Assembly: GCF_001045675.1 (NCBI RefSeq)
Contig: NZ_LEKT01000031.1
Coordinates: 1 to 34,116 of the forward strand
Length of the DNA: 34,116 nt
Direction: 5' to 3'
Origin: Megasphaera cerevisiae DSM 20462
Lineage (GTDB): Bacteria > Bacillota > Negativicutes > Veillonellales > Megasphaeraceae
In this document: positions 17,020 to 26,206 of the stretch, in pieces
How positions within the stretch are numbered: the first letter of the stretch is position 1
Layout of the letters: the number at the start of each line of letters is the position of its first letter
The notes under the pieces: generated by a model
Database searches by the model: none
Told to the model about the DNA's origin: nothing
The model's input: only the letters and a program-made list of their open reading frames with translations
Translations under genes and position numbers: made by a program

Positions 17020-17466
17020 ATGTCTCTAAAAGAGGAACTGCTTCAGGACATGAAAGAGGCAATGAAGGCAAAGGAAGCGGGAAAAATTGCTTTAGCTACG
17101 ATCCGAATGGTTCGGTCGTCTGTCCGTAATGTTGAAATTGACGGAAAATGTGAGTTGGATGACCTCGGAGTAAGCGCAGTCATTGCTAAGGAAATGAAAC
17201 AACGTAAAGAATCATTGACCGAATTTGAAAAAGCGGGACGGCAGGATTTGGTAGATCAGGTAAAAGCTGAAATGGCTGTATTAGAAAAATATATGCCTAA
17301 ACAGCTTACTGCTGATGAAATCCGTCATATTGTCACAACGGCGACTGCCGGTAAAGACAGCTTGAAAATGGGAGATATTATGAAACTAGTTATGCCCCAG
17401 GTCAAAGGTAAAGCTGACGGTAGTTTAGTTTCTAAAATTGTTAGAGAAATTTTACAAACCAAGTAG
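17020..17466 (+). CDS. yqeY: YqeY (GatB/YqeY domain) protein
   Basis: A 148-residue protein consisting of a single GatB/YqeY domain. The family is recognised by the N-terminal LKEELLQDMKEAMKAKE helix, the central KQRKESLTEFEKAGR segment and the C-terminal GDIMKLVMPQVKGKADGSLVSKIV region. The same C-terminal fold is the tRNA-binding tail of GatB amidotransferase, so a tRNA-related role is suspected, but function is not established. It lies in an operon with rpsU. No clear terminator stands between its stop and the glnA promoter. Confidence 0.93.
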   Translation: MSLKEELLQDMKEAMKAKEAGKIALATIRMVRSSVRNVEIDGKCELDDLGVSAVIAKEMKQRKESLTEFEKAGRQDLVDQVKAEMAVLEKYMPKQLTADEIRHIVTTATAGKDSLKMGDIMKLVMPQVKGKADGSLVSKIVREILQTK

Positions 17467-17484
17467 TTTTTTTAATCAAATCTA

Positions 17485-17513
17485 TTGACAAATAAACTAA
17501 TTGATTGTATCAT
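17485..17513 (+). promoter_or_regulatory. glutamine synthetase promoter
   Basis: TTGACA at 17485-17490, a 17-base spacer, and TATCAT at 17508-17513. It lies upstream of a terminator hairpin, so its transcript must read through that hairpin to reach the gene. Confidence 0.7.
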
Positions 17514-17548
17514 TCTTACATGATTTAAAAATAAAATAAGTCATGAAA

Positions 17549-17596
17549 AAGTCAAAGAAGACTTCGAACCTTATAGGGGGGAGAAGTCTTTTTTTT
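17549..17596 (+). promoter_or_regulatory. leader terminator / antiterminator of glutamine synthetase
   Basis: An intrinsic terminator has arms AAGACTTC (17558-17565) and GAAGTCTT (17583-17590), extended by A-U and G-U pairs, with eight T residues at 17589-17596. An alternative hairpin AAGTC (17549-17553), loop AAAGAA, GACTT (17560-17564) uses the same bases, so the two are mutually exclusive. The six-base loop has A at position 1 and G at position 4, as in RNA targets of ANTAR antiterminators. It lies between the promoter and the gene, which argues for attenuation rather than simple termination of yqeY. Confidence 0.6.
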
Positions 17597-17615
17597 ACCC
17601 AAAGGAGGAGTTAGG

Positions 17616-19517
17616 ATGACTAAAGAAGATTTAGTATATGTAATCCCTGCAGGTCAGTATGGCAAAGAAGGTGTGTTGGCTTTATTGGAACAGCATCCGG
17701 AAATTAAATTTGTTTCTCTGGTAGGTGTCGATCTCGCCGGCAACGATACAGATGAAAAGATTCCTATTTCCGTGTTTTTTGATGAATATGACAAGTTTTT
17801 CAATGCAACGGCTTTTCAGACGGATGGTTCCTCAGTTGTTTTGCCGGGCATTGCGACATTGTCTAATGCCCGTGTCGATATTAAAGCTGATCCCGGTGTC
17901 AACTGGTTTGTTGATTACAACGACGGTAATGTAGATCCGGTTACCGGAAAACCGGTCGGAACCCTTCGTATTCCTAGCTTCTTAAGACATACAACTGGCT
18001 TCATTGATTCACGTTCTATTCTTCGCAATACAATTGATTATGTTGGGGAAGAAGTATTGAAGCTGGTCAAAAAATATGGCATCAAGGGACTCTCTGTAGA
18101 TCCTGATGATATTGAAAAAATTGTTTTTACAACGGCTACAGAGTTAGAGTTTTGGGTTAAAACACCGAGTCAGGATATAGAAACACGGTTGTTGTCCGCA
18201 TCTCAGAAAATGCAGGAACAGTATTGGCAGCGTACGCATGGGCTGGTACGAACCGCGTTGGAACAGACAGTAGAACGTCTTGAAAAATACGGACTCAGTC
18301 CAGAAATGGGCCATAAAGAAGTTGGTGGTATCAAAGCTCAGATTGATGATTCCGGCAAATTGATTTTTGTCTTGGAACAGCTGGAAGTAGACTGGAAATA
18401 TGCCAGCGATCCTGTGCAGACTGCAGATAATGAAATTCAGGCTCGCATTATTGTTCGTGAAGTCTTCCGTGAAAATGGTTTGGAAGTTACCTTCCAGGCA
18501 AAGCCGATTCATGGTGTAGCTGGCAGTGGTGAACATACACATGTTGGTATGGGTGCTATTTTAAAAAATGGAAAATTTATCAATCTCTTTAATCCGGATG
18601 ATATGAATAAGAGCTTCTTGTCCGCAATGGGATATGGCTCTATTATGGGGATACTGAAGCACTATGAAGTTATCAATCCATTTGTTTCTTCAACGACAGA
18701 TTCTCTTAATCGTTTGAAACCTGGTTTTGAAGCACCTGTTTGCATCGTTACATCTCTTGGTGGCGAAACACCGGATACACCGAGCCGTAACCGTTCTGTA
18801 TTAGCTGGCTTGATACGTAGTGCAGAAAATCCGAAGGCTACACGATTTGAAATGCGTGCACCCAATCCGTTTACCAATACGTACATTGCTCTCGCATTAT
18901 TTTACTTAGCTGCATTGGATGGGGTGAAATATGCGTTGGGCAGCGGTAAAACGCCGGAAGCGCTGTTAGCTGAATTGTCTAAAAAGCCGGGTGAAGATGC
19001 AGAATATCTTGCGAAGAGCCGTGCATATCGTTCAGAAGTCGACGTATTTGAAAACTTTACAGATGCGGAACGAAGCGATATGTTTGGTAAGGCCCCGCGT
19101 ACTGTATGGGAAAATTTCAGCGCATTAGATAAATATCCGGAAAAAATTGATGAACTTGCTTGCGATGCATTCCAGAAACGTCTTATGGAATCCTTTAAAC
19201 TGGGCGCGTTAAGCCGGTGGGCATTGGAACTGCAATACAGAATTATTCCTGAAAACCTTGCTAAAGTTATTTCTGCTAAACAGCTTCATGCTGAAGGCGA
19301 CAGCAATCCATTGGAAATTGAACGTTGGACTAAAATTAATGCGCTGCGTACTGAATTAGGCCGTGATACAGAAAAAAGCTTGTCTATTTTCTCGAAGATC
19401 AAAAAGGCCTTGGCTGCAGATGATTATGATACAGCTTCTAACCTTATGGTTGCTATGAGTGATAAAATGGATGCATTGACTGATTTGTATTACGAATATT
19501 CACATAATGCATTTTAA
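17616..19517 (+). CDS. glnA: glutamine synthetase, long (~630 residue) form
   Basis: A 633-residue enzyme that makes glutamine from glutamate, ammonia and ATP. The catalytic core is visible: TATELEFWVK with metal-binding glutamates, GSGEHTHVGMGA (ammonium/metal site), LNRLKPGFEAP, and ATRFEMRAPNPFTNTY. It is longer than the classical ~440-residue type I enzyme because of an extra C-terminal helical region (from about residue 450), and shorter than the ~700-residue type III GlnN. Similar lengths occur in anaerobic Firmicutes. AAAGGAGGAG precedes the ATG. It is monocistronic behind a possible antitermination leader, so nitrogen control is likely through RNA. Confidence 0.9.
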   Translation: MTKEDLVYVIPAGQYGKEGVLALLEQHPEIKFVSLVGVDLAGNDTDEKIPISVFFDEYDKFFNATAFQTDGSSVVLPGIATLSNARVDIKADPGVNWFVDYNDGNVDPVTGKPVGTLRIPSFLRHTTGFIDSRSILRNTIDYVGEEVLKLVKKYGIKGLSVDPDDIEKIVFTTATELEFWVKTPSQDIETRLLSASQKMQEQYWQRTHGLVRTALEQTVERLEKYGLSPEMGHKEVGGIKAQIDDSGKLIFVLEQLEVDWKYASDPVQTADNEIQARIIVREVFRENGLEVTFQAKPIHGVAGSGEHTHVGMGAILKNGKFINLFNPDDMNKSFLSAMGYGSIMGILKHYEVINPFVSSTTDSLNRLKPGFEAPVCIVTSLGGETPDTPSRNRSVLAGLIRSAENPKATRFEMRAPNPFTNTYIALALFYLAALDGVKYALGSGKTPEALLAELSKKPGEDAEYLAKSRAYRSEVDVFENFTDAERSDMFGKAPRTVWENFSALDKYPEKIDELACDAFQKRLMESFKLGALSRWALELQYRIIPENLAKVISAKQLHAEGDSNPLEIERWTKINALRTELGRDTEKSLSIFSKIKKALAADDYDTASNLMVAMSDKMDALTDLYYEYSHNAF

Positions 19518-19578
19518 GATATACTAACAAAAAAAACTTGCCGTTTTTTCGGCAAGTTTTTTTTGTTAGTATATCTTA
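19515..19578. terminator. perfect 29-bp palindromic bidirectional terminator
   Basis: Arms 19515-19543 and 19550-19578 are perfectly complementary around a six-T loop, with an A8 tract in one arm and a T8 tract in the other. The left arm begins with the TAA stop of glutamine synthetase, and the right arm ends with the complement of the xth TAA stop. It terminates both convergent genes. Confidence 0.9.
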
Positions 19579-20328
19579 TTTAAAAATGAGACTCACAGGA
19601 CAATGATCACTGCCCGCAATATCCGTATATATTTTAGCATCTTTTAACCGATTGTTGAGAGATTGAGAGGTGATAAAATAATCGATACGCCATCCTGCAT
19701 TATTTTGACGGGCCTTGAAACGATAGCTCCACCAAGAATATACTCCGGTAGTATCAGGATAAAAATATCGCCAAGTATCGGTGAAGCCGGCTTGAAGAAG
19801 TTCCGTCATTTTTTGGCGTTCTTCATCGGTGAAGCCAGCATTTTTGCGATTGTTTTTTGGGTTTTTTAAGTCGATATCCTCATGTGCTACATTTAGATCA
19901 CCACAAAGAATAACCGGCTTTTTGCCATTGAGCTGCATAAGGTATTTGCGAAAATCATCTTCCCATTTCATTCGATAGTCTAGCCGTGCCAATTCACTTT
20001 GGCTATTTGGAGTGTAACATGTAATAAAATAAAAATCATCAAATTCCAGCGTAATGAGACGGCCTTCCCGATCATGTTCTGTGATCCCCATCCCATAGGA
20101 TACTGAGACCGGTTTTGATTTTGTGAATACGGCCGTACCACTATACCCTTTTTTTTCGGCGTAATTCCAGTATTGATTATAACCGGGAAGCTTTAATTGC
20201 AGCTGTCCCTCTTGCAGTTTAGTTTCCTGCAGGCAAAAAATATCTGCGTGGAGAGATTCAAAAATATCAATAAAACCTTTCTTCATTGCGGCTCGCAGAC
20301 CGTTGACGTTCCATGAAATAAATTCCAT
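19576..20328 (-). CDS. xth: exodeoxyribonuclease III / AP endonuclease
   Basis: A 250-residue enzyme of the Xth/ExoA family that cuts DNA at abasic sites and has 3' repair exonuclease activity. Seen are ISWNVNGLRAA at the N-terminus, the metal-binding glutamate Glu35 in LQETKLQ, the YSGTAVFTK strand, the catalytic GDLNVAHEDID, GWRIDYF and the C-terminal SDHCPV. The length is typical. AGAAAGGTGA precedes the ATG on the minus strand. It converges on glutamine synthetase and is divergent from the phosphoglucomutase gene across about 180 bases. No damage is evident. Confidence 0.96.
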   Translation of the reverse strand: MEFISWNVNGLRAAMKKGFIDIFESLHADIFCLQETKLQEGQLQLKLPGYNQYWNYAEKKGYSGTAVFTKSKPVSVSYGMGITEHDREGRLITLEFDDFYFITCYTPNSQSELARLDYRMKWEDDFRKYLMQLNGKKPVILCGDLNVAHEDIDLKNPKNNRKNAGFTDEERQKMTELLQAGFTDTWRYFYPDTTGVYSWWSYRFKARQNNAGWRIDYFITSQSLNNRLKDAKIYTDIAGSDHCPVSLIFK

Positions 20329-20505
20329 TTACATCACCTTTCTTTTAAAGATAAACTGTCAATGTGTAATGATATTTGTTATAATAAAAACAAATATTAC
20401 TTTGACAATTGCGTATTAGCTGTGCAATACAGAAAAAAATGTCCTGTAATATAAATTATTGTATAGAAAATCAGCATAATTGTCAAAATGAATCAGGTGA
20501 TTAGT

Positions 20506-22146
20506 ATGGCAGTTCATGAACTCGCAGGAACAAAGGTTAGAAAAGAAGATTATATCAATTTACAAGCCATTGCTCAATCTTATCATGACATCCATCCTGA
20601 TGTCAGTGACCCGCAGCAGCAAGTTCGATTCGGCACATCCGGCCATCGTGGATTGACGGGCAACGGCAGCTTTACTGAACGGCATGTAGAAGCCATTACA
20701 CAAGCTGTATGCAATTATCGTGAAAATTTTGGAGCAAAAGGACCTTTATTCGTTGGGGAAGATACACACTATTTATCAAAATTAGCATACCGGACAGTAC
20801 TAACAGTATTAACTGCCAACGGTGTACCTGTATATGTGGATAGTAAAAAGGATTTTGTTCCGACACCGGCTGTGTCTCGGGCAATTTTACGGTACAATAA
20901 CCATCGCCACGAGAAATTAGCAGATGGGCTGATTATTACTCCGTCTCATAATCCGCCGGAACATGGCGGCATTAAATATAATCCTGTTACCGGAGGACCG
21001 GCAGAATCTGATATTACAAGGACCATTGAGAGAGAGGCCAATAGAATTCTTTCTGGCAACAATACTGAAGTTAAACGAATTTCGTATGATGAGGCAGTAC
21101 AGGGAGATTTGATTATTCCTTATGATTATAAAGAATTGTATGTGGCTGAACTTGACTCTATTATTGATATGGATGCCATTCATGATGCAAATATGCGCAT
21201 TCAGGTGAATGCCCTCGGCGGATCAGGTATGAATTATTGGCATAAAATAGCAGAAAAATATCATATTCCGATTGATTTTGTCAATGATACATATGATCCA
21301 CAATTCAAGTTTATGAATTATGATCATGATGGCAAAGTGCGAATGGATTGTTCCTCTGTGTATGTTATGGCAGCGGCTTCTCAGAACACTGCTACATCAT
21401 ATGATCTGATTTTGGCAAATGATCCTGACTATGATCGTTTTGGCATTATTTCCGGTACACAGGGAGTCATTACTGCGAATGCGTATTTAACAGTCGCATC
21501 TCATTATTTAATGACACATCGTAATTTTGAGGGGATGGGTATTGCTAAAACCGTTGTTACTACGGATATGCTAACTCGTTCCGCAAAATTGCTCGCTGTC
21601 CCACTATATGAGGTGCCGGTGGGATTTAAATATTTTGGATCTTTGTATACGCAGGGAAAAATTGCTTTTTCTGGCGAAGAGAGTGCAGGGGCTTCGTTTA
21701 CCGCTAAGGACCGCAGTGTATGGACGACTGACAAGGATGGAATAATTATGTGCCTTTTAGCCGCTGAAATTAAAGCTGTCACGGGTAAATCTCCGATTGA
21801 TTACTATAACGAGTTATGCGAAATATTGGGACGCCCTTATACCATGCGTAGTGATGCACCTGCGACATTAGAGGAAAAAGGGAAAATAGGCAGATTGACG
21901 GAATGTGATGTTACGGAAAAAACGTTATGCGGAGATCCTATTATTGCCGTTATGTCTCAATCTCCTTATGGCAATTTTCCGATTGGAGGAGTCAAAATTA
22001 GTACAGAAAATGGCTGGGTGGCTGCTCGTCCTTCTGGTACTGAAGATATGTATAAGTTATATGCGGAAAGTTTTGTTTCTGAAAATCAGGCTGCGCAGCT
22101 GTTGGAGGAAGGAAAAAATCTGATTTCTAAAGCGCTTTCCAAATAA
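20506..22146 (+). CDS. pgm: phosphoglucomutase (alpha-D-glucose type)
   Basis: A 546-residue enzyme interconverting glucose-1-phosphate and glucose-6-phosphate. I choose the ATG at 20506 rather than the in-frame one at 20488. The later ATG has AGGTGA at a suitable distance, and the resulting MAVHELAGTKV matches the E. coli Pgm start (MAIHNRAGQ). Motifs are FGTSGHRG, the phosphoserine loop TPSHNPPEHGGIKY, the Mg-binding NDPDYDRFG, the sugar-binding GEESAGASF, and the phosphate-binding RPSGTEDMYKLY. It supplies glucose-1-phosphate for glycogen or cell-envelope sugars, in keeping with the envelope genes downstream. TTGACA occurs at 20402-20407 but without a convincing -10. Confidence 0.95.
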   Translation: MAVHELAGTKVRKEDYINLQAIAQSYHDIHPDVSDPQQQVRFGTSGHRGLTGNGSFTERHVEAITQAVCNYRENFGAKGPLFVGEDTHYLSKLAYRTVLTVLTANGVPVYVDSKKDFVPTPAVSRAILRYNNHRHEKLADGLIITPSHNPPEHGGIKYNPVTGGPAESDITRTIEREANRILSGNNTEVKRISYDEAVQGDLIIPYDYKELYVAELDSIIDMDAIHDANMRIQVNALGGSGMNYWHKIAEKYHIPIDFVNDTYDPQFKFMNYDHDGKVRMDCSSVYVMAAASQNTATSYDLILANDPDYDRFGIISGTQGVITANAYLTVASHYLMTHRNFEGMGIAKTVVTTDMLTRSAKLLAVPLYEVPVGFKYFGSLYTQGKIAFSGEESAGASFTAKDRSVWTTDKDGIIMCLLAAEIKAVTGKSPIDYYNELCEILGRPYTMRSDAPATLEEKGKIGRLTECDVTEKTLCGDPIIAVMSQSPYGNFPIGGVKISTENGWVAARPSGTEDMYKLYAESFVSENQAAQLLEEGKNLISKALSK

Positions 22147-22190
22147 TGACGGCGCAACTGGTTTTGCCGGCAGTATTTGTATGTAAGCGG

Positions 22191-22220
22191 TGGAATTTTG
22201 TATACGGAATATGCTATAAT
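22191..22220 (+). promoter_or_regulatory. probable promoter of the ACT-UPF0210 pair
   Basis: A consensus -10 TATAAT at 22215-22220 with a weak -35 TGGAAT at 22191-22196 (18-base spacer). It lies 42 bases before the ACT protein gene. Confidence 0.5.
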
Positions 22221-22261
22221 AGGAAAGCATGGAATCTGAAATATAAAGGAGTGGGCTATCC

Positions 22262-22534
22262 ATGAAAGTTGTTATCACCGTTGTCGGTATGGACCGTACA
22301 GGTATCATTGCCGCTGTCAGTCAGATTATGGCTGAGAATGAAGTGAACATTTTGACAATTAATCAAGTTATATTAGATGGTATTTTCAATATGGCCATGA
22401 TTGTCGATATGGAAAAAGCTACAATTGATTTGGAACAACTGCAGAAGCTGTTGAAAGAAAAAGGGAATGTGCTTGGCGTGGAAATTAGAGCACAAAACCA
22501 GAAAATTTTTGATGCAATGCATCAAGTGGGTTAG
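22262..22534 (+). CDS. ACT domain protein (UPF0237 type)
   Basis: A 90-residue protein made of one ACT domain: [23 protein letters not shown] (first strand, glycine turn and helix), then [16 protein letters not shown]-type strands (residues about 28-45), and a second helix. ACT domains usually bind amino acids and regulate enzymes. This stand-alone form is found across Firmicutes next to a UPF0210 protein, and probably senses a ligand for it; function is not established. The downstream gene starts 10 bases after its stop, with AGGGAGA between, so the two form an operon. Confidence 0.92.
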   Translation: MKVVITVVGMDRTGIIAAVSQIMAENEVNILTINQVILDGIFNMAMIVDMEKATIDLEQLQKLLKEKGNVLGVEIRAQNQKIFDAMHQVG

Positions 22535-22544
22535 GGAGATAGAT

Positions 22545-23903
22545 ATGCTGACAATCCATGATGTACTAGAAACAAATCAAATGATACAAAAACACAATTT
22601 GGACGTCCGCACCATTACAATGGGGATCAGCCTTCTTGATTGTTGTTCCAGCGATGGGAAAACCTTGTGCCGGAATATTTATGACAAGATTACTTCATAT
22701 GGTGAGCATCTTGTGGCGACAGGGGAAGATATTGCCCGTGAATACGGGGTTCCTATCATCAATAAACGGGTCGCGGTTACTCCCATTAGTCTTGTTGCCG
22801 GAGCCAGTGATTTAAAAGACTATGTGGAAGTGGCAAAGACAATGGATAGAGCCGCTAAGGAAATTGGCATTGATTTTATCGGGGGATTTTCGGCGCTGGT
22901 AGAGCGCGGCTTTACAGATGGTGATCGCCGGCTGATTGATTCTATTGCAGAAAGCCTGGCTTGTACAGAATTGGTATGCAGTTCTGTAGCTGTAGGTTCG
23001 ACAAAGGCCGGTATCAATATGGATGCTGTTGCCGAAATGGGCCACGTGTTCAAAAAGCTGAGTGAGCTGACAAAAGAGCAGGATGCACTTGGATGTGCTA
23101 AATTAGTTGTTTTTTCCAATGCAGTTGAAGATAATCCTTTTATGGCTGGCGCTTTTCACGGCGTGACACAAGGTGACTGCTGTGTCAGTGTAGGAGTCAG
23201 CGGGCCCGGAGTCGTAAAGCGTGCACTGGAAAATGTCAAAGGGGAACCTTTTGATGTGGTTGCGGAAACAATTAAAAAAACTGCTTTTAAAATTACCCGC
23301 GTCGGACAGCTGGTTGCAATAGAGGCGTCCAAACGGTTGAATGTTCCTTTTGGCATTATTGATCTTTCTCTGGCACCGACCCCGGCTGTGGGGGATAGTG
23401 TTGCTGACATTTTGGAAGAAATGGGGCTGGAAAGCTGCGGAGCCAGCGGTACGACGGCGGCACTGGCTTTATTGAATGATGCTGTCAAGAAAGGCGGTCT
23501 TATGGCGTCGTCCCGGGTGGGAGGATTGTCTGGCGCATTTATTCCAGTCAGTGAGGATAAAGGGATGCTGGAGGCCGTCGGACGAGGCAGCCTGAGCCTT
23601 GAAAAATTAGAAGCGATGACATGTGTATGTTCTGTTGGCTTAGATATGATTGCCATTCCAGGCGATACTTCTGCCGCTACGATTTCTGCAATCATTGCTG
23701 ATGAAGCATCTATTGGCATGATTAACAATAAGACGACAGCTGTTCGGGTAATTCCTGTACCTGGCAAGAGTGTAGGGGATACCGTTGAATTTGGCGGCTT
23801 ATTAGGGTATTGCCCGATTATCAATGTAAATAAATACAAATCTGATGCATTTATTGCCCGCGGCGGTCGGATTCCGGCGCCTATGCGCAGTTTGACTAAT
23901 TGA
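22545..23903 (+). CDS. UPF0210 (DUF711, PFL-like) protein
   Basis: A 452-residue protein of the UPF0210/DUF711 family, whose fold resembles pyruvate formate-lyase-type barrels but whose reaction is unknown. The start is ATG 22545; a longer open frame extends back through the ACT gene but lacks support. Family features include [11 protein letters not shown] near the N-terminus, [37 protein letters not shown], and the repeated Gly/Ala-rich [16 protein letters not shown] stretch. Several cysteines recur (for example CC at the glycine motif). I see no glycyl-radical loop. It is coupled to the upstream ACT protein, which may regulate it. Confidence 0.92.
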   Translation: MLTIHDVLETNQMIQKHNLDVRTITMGISLLDCCSSDGKTLCRNIYDKITSYGEHLVATGEDIAREYGVPIINKRVAVTPISLVAGASDLKDYVEVAKTMDRAAKEIGIDFIGGFSALVERGFTDGDRRLIDSIAESLACTELVCSSVAVGSTKAGINMDAVAEMGHVFKKLSELTKEQDALGCAKLVVFSNAVEDNPFMAGAFHGVTQGDCCVSVGVSGPGVVKRALENVKGEPFDVVAETIKKTAFKITRVGQLVAIEASKRLNVPFGIIDLSLAPTPAVGDSVADILEEMGLESCGASGTTAALALLNDAVKKGGLMASSRVGGLSGAFIPVSEDKGMLEAVGRGSLSLEKLEAMTCVCSVGLDMIAIPGDTSAATISAIIADEASIGMINNKTTAVRVIPVPGKSVGDTVEFGGLLGYCPIINVNKYKSDAFIARGGRIPAPMRSLTN

Positions 23904-23941
23904 TCGGCAATTGCTGGTGTTAATGGAAAGTAGGCGTTGTT

Positions 23942-24979
23942 GTGCTCGAATATCTTGTACCATTTGCAATCGCCTTAATTGTGTCCTATGTCTTGACCCC
24001 TGGGGTCAAGACATTGGCTATTAAGATAGGCGCTATTGACAAGCCAAATGCAAGAAAGGTGCATACTCATGTCATTCCACGATTAGGCGGATTGGCGATT
24101 TATATTGGCTTTATGGCCGCGGTTTTGTTTTCAATGCCTGTTCGTCATGATCTGTTGGGGCTTTTGTTGGGGTGTAGTGCTATTGTTGCTTTAGGCATTT
24201 GGGATGATATCTGTAATATACCTGCGAAGGTGAAACTTATCGGACAAATTTTGGCAGCGGCAATTCCCGTCGCTTTTGGTATTCAAATTGAATGGCTTAC
24301 CAACCCGTTCGGTACGCTTATTGTACTTCCTGAAATTATTGCTGTTCCGGTGACTATTTTCTGGATCATCGGATTTACTAATACAGTAAATCTCATTGAT
24401 GGGTTGGATGGATTGGCAGCAGGCGTATCCTTTATTGCTTCAATTTCTATGTTTTTAATGGCATATAATATGAATCAATATCTTCCGGCGATGATTATTG
24501 TCGCCATGGCGGGAGCGGCATTGGGATTTCTTCAATATAATTTTAACCCTGCAAAGATTTTCATGGGAGATACTGGAAGCATGCTGTTAGGGTATACAAT
24601 GGCAGTATCAGCAGTCTTGGGGTTGGTTAAGACTGCCGCTACGGTAGCGCTTATTGTTCCGGTTATTGCTTTGGGATTGCCTATTTTAGATACCTTATTT
24701 GCTATAATACGCCGCAAAATGAGTGGCGTTCCTGTCTTTCAGCCTGATAAAGGGCACCTGCATCATCGGCTTTTGGCTTTGGGAATGACGCAGAAACAGG
24801 CTGTATTGATCATGTACTTTGTTAGCATGATTCTTGGTGTGGTCGCTTTATTTGTTGCTAGTGTGAGCTATAAAACGGGTATTGTGACTGTCTTGGTGGT
24901 TCTTGCTATTATTATTTATTCGGCGAAGCGCATTGGCATATTACGAAAAACGACGACGAATTCTACCCGTAAGAACTAA
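23942..24979 (+). CDS. polyprenyl-phosphate GlcNAc-1-phosphate transferase (WecA/TagO family)
   Basis: A 345-residue integral membrane enzyme with about eleven helices, of the MraY/WecA superfamily. It attaches a GlcNAc-phosphate-type unit to undecaprenyl phosphate, the first step for many envelope polysaccharides. Seen are the KPNARKVHTHVIPRLGG loop, the metal-site WDDICN, TNTVNLIDGLDGLAAG, FMGDTGSMLLGY, and the HLHHRLL motif characteristic of WecA/TagO rather than MraY. The start is GTG 23942; the ribosome binding site is weak (AGG or GGAAAG upstream). A UDP-GlcNAc 2-epimerase follows, pointing to GlcNAc/ManNAc use. Confidence 0.93.
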   Translation: MLEYLVPFAIALIVSYVLTPGVKTLAIKIGAIDKPNARKVHTHVIPRLGGLAIYIGFMAAVLFSMPVRHDLLGLLLGCSAIVALGIWDDICNIPAKVKLIGQILAAAIPVAFGIQIEWLTNPFGTLIVLPEIIAVPVTIFWIIGFTNTVNLIDGLDGLAAGVSFIASISMFLMAYNMNQYLPAMIIVAMAGAALGFLQYNFNPAKIFMGDTGSMLLGYTMAVSAVLGLVKTAATVALIVPVIALGLPILDTLFAIIRRKMSGVPVFQPDKGHLHHRLLALGMTQKQAVLIMYFVSMILGVVALFVASVSYKTGIVTVLVVLAIIIYSAKRIGILRKTTTNSTRKN

Positions 24980-24990
24980 CGGGTAGAATT
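24959..24990 (+). terminator. intercistronic hairpin spanning the stop codon of the transferase gene
   Basis: A perfect 12-bp stem AATTCTACCCGT / ACGGGTAGAATT with an 8-base loop. The TAA stop (24977-24979) sits at the loop/arm border. Only three T residues follow, so it may attenuate or stabilise the message rather than terminate it. Confidence 0.5.
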
Positions 24991-25015
24991 ATTTCGTCTT
25001 AGGGGAGGCATTTTT

Positions 25016-26164
25016 ATGATAAAGGTAATGACGGTGTTTGGCACACGTCCGGAAGCGATTAAAATGGCGCCTGTTGTATTGGAGCTGAAAAAACACACAG
25101 ATCAGCTTCAGACAATTGTGGCCGTGACTGCACAACACCGGCAAATGCTGGATCAGGTATTGGATCTATTTAAAATTGAACCAGACTATGATTTGGATAT
25201 CATGTCTCAAGGGCAGACGTTGTATGATATTACGACAAAAGCGTTGCTGGGGCTGAAAAAAGTACTTGAAAAAGAACAGCCAGATCTTGTATTGGTTCAT
25301 GGTGATACGACGACGACATTTGCCGGGGCTCTGGCTGCGTATTATCAGCAAATACCTGTTGGACATGTCGAAGCGGGTCTGCGAACCGGCAATATCTATT
25401 CTCCTTTCCCCGAAGAAATGAACCGCAAGCTGACAGGTGCCATTGCGGCCATCCATTTTGCACCTACTGCTACGGCAAAGAAAAATCTGCTGAAGGAAAA
25501 TGCAGATGAAGAAAAAATTTATATTACAGGAAACACCGTTATTGACGCATTGATGACTACTATTGACGGCTCCTATGATTTTGCAGATGAAGAACTTCAG
25601 CATGTGGATTTTAAAAAACATCGCATTATTTTGCTGACGACGCATCGACGTGAGAATTTAGGAGAGCCTATGCGACATATTTATAAGGCACTGCGACGTA
25701 TTATTGAAGAAATTCCTGATACAGAAATTGTTTTTCCTGTTCATCGCAATCCATTGGTGCGCAAGGTGGTAGAGGAAGAATTAGCCGGAGTGGATCGTAT
25801 ACATCTTATTGATCCTATGGAATATGAGCCCTTTGCCAATTTGATGAGTTTGAGCAGTTTGGTTCTCACTGATTCGGGAGGAATTCAGGAAGAAGCGCCG
25901 TCATTAGGAAAACCGGTTCTTGTTTTGCGGGATACGACAGAACGGCCGGAGGCTGTTGAAGCGGGAACAGTGCGGCTTATTGGCACGGACAAAACCACCG
26001 TATATAATGAAACAAAAAGACTTCTGACAGATAAAGCTGCATACAACACGATGAGTATGGCTGTCAATCCCTATGGAGATGGGCATGCTTCTCAACGCAT
26101 TGTACAGGCGATTATGCATGTATTCTTTGGTACCCAGAGGCGTCCGGAAGATTTTTATTTGTAA
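25016..26164 (+). CDS. wecB: UDP-N-acetylglucosamine 2-epimerase (non-hydrolysing)
   Basis: A 382-residue cytosolic enzyme interconverting UDP-GlcNAc and UDP-ManNAc, a precursor for envelope polymers. Motifs run in the usual order: VFGTRPEAIKMAPV (residues 7-20), VTAQHRQM, VHGDTTTTF, GHVEAGLRTG with SPFPEEMNR, TTHRRENLG, PVHRNP, DSGGIQEEAPSLGKPVLV and RPEAVEAGT. All residues I expect in the active site are present. GGGGAGG lies upstream of the ATG. It follows the lipid-linked sugar transferase by 36 bases and is probably co-transcribed. The symbol could equally be mnaA. Confidence 0.95.
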   Translation: MIKVMTVFGTRPEAIKMAPVVLELKKHTDQLQTIVAVTAQHRQMLDQVLDLFKIEPDYDLDIMSQGQTLYDITTKALLGLKKVLEKEQPDLVLVHGDTTTTFAGALAAYYQQIPVGHVEAGLRTGNIYSPFPEEMNRKLTGAIAAIHFAPTATAKKNLLKENADEEKIYITGNTVIDALMTTIDGSYDFADEELQHVDFKKHRIILLTTHRRENLGEPMRHIYKALRRIIEEIPDTEIVFPVHRNPLVRKVVEEELAGVDRIHLIDPMEYEPFANLMSLSSLVLTDSGGIQEEAPSLGKPVLVLRDTTERPEAVEAGTVRLIGTDKTTVYNETKRLLTDKAAYNTMSMAVNPYGDGHASQRIVQAIMHVFFGTQRRPEDFYL

Positions 26165-26206
26165 AAAAAAAACGAAGAATTTACTTTATGCCAGGCAGTG
26201 TTACGC

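Noticed and set aside
22467-22544. Extended start for the UPF0210 protein inside the ACT gene
   Set aside because: No ribosome binding site; the ATG at 22545 follows AGGGAGA and fits family length.
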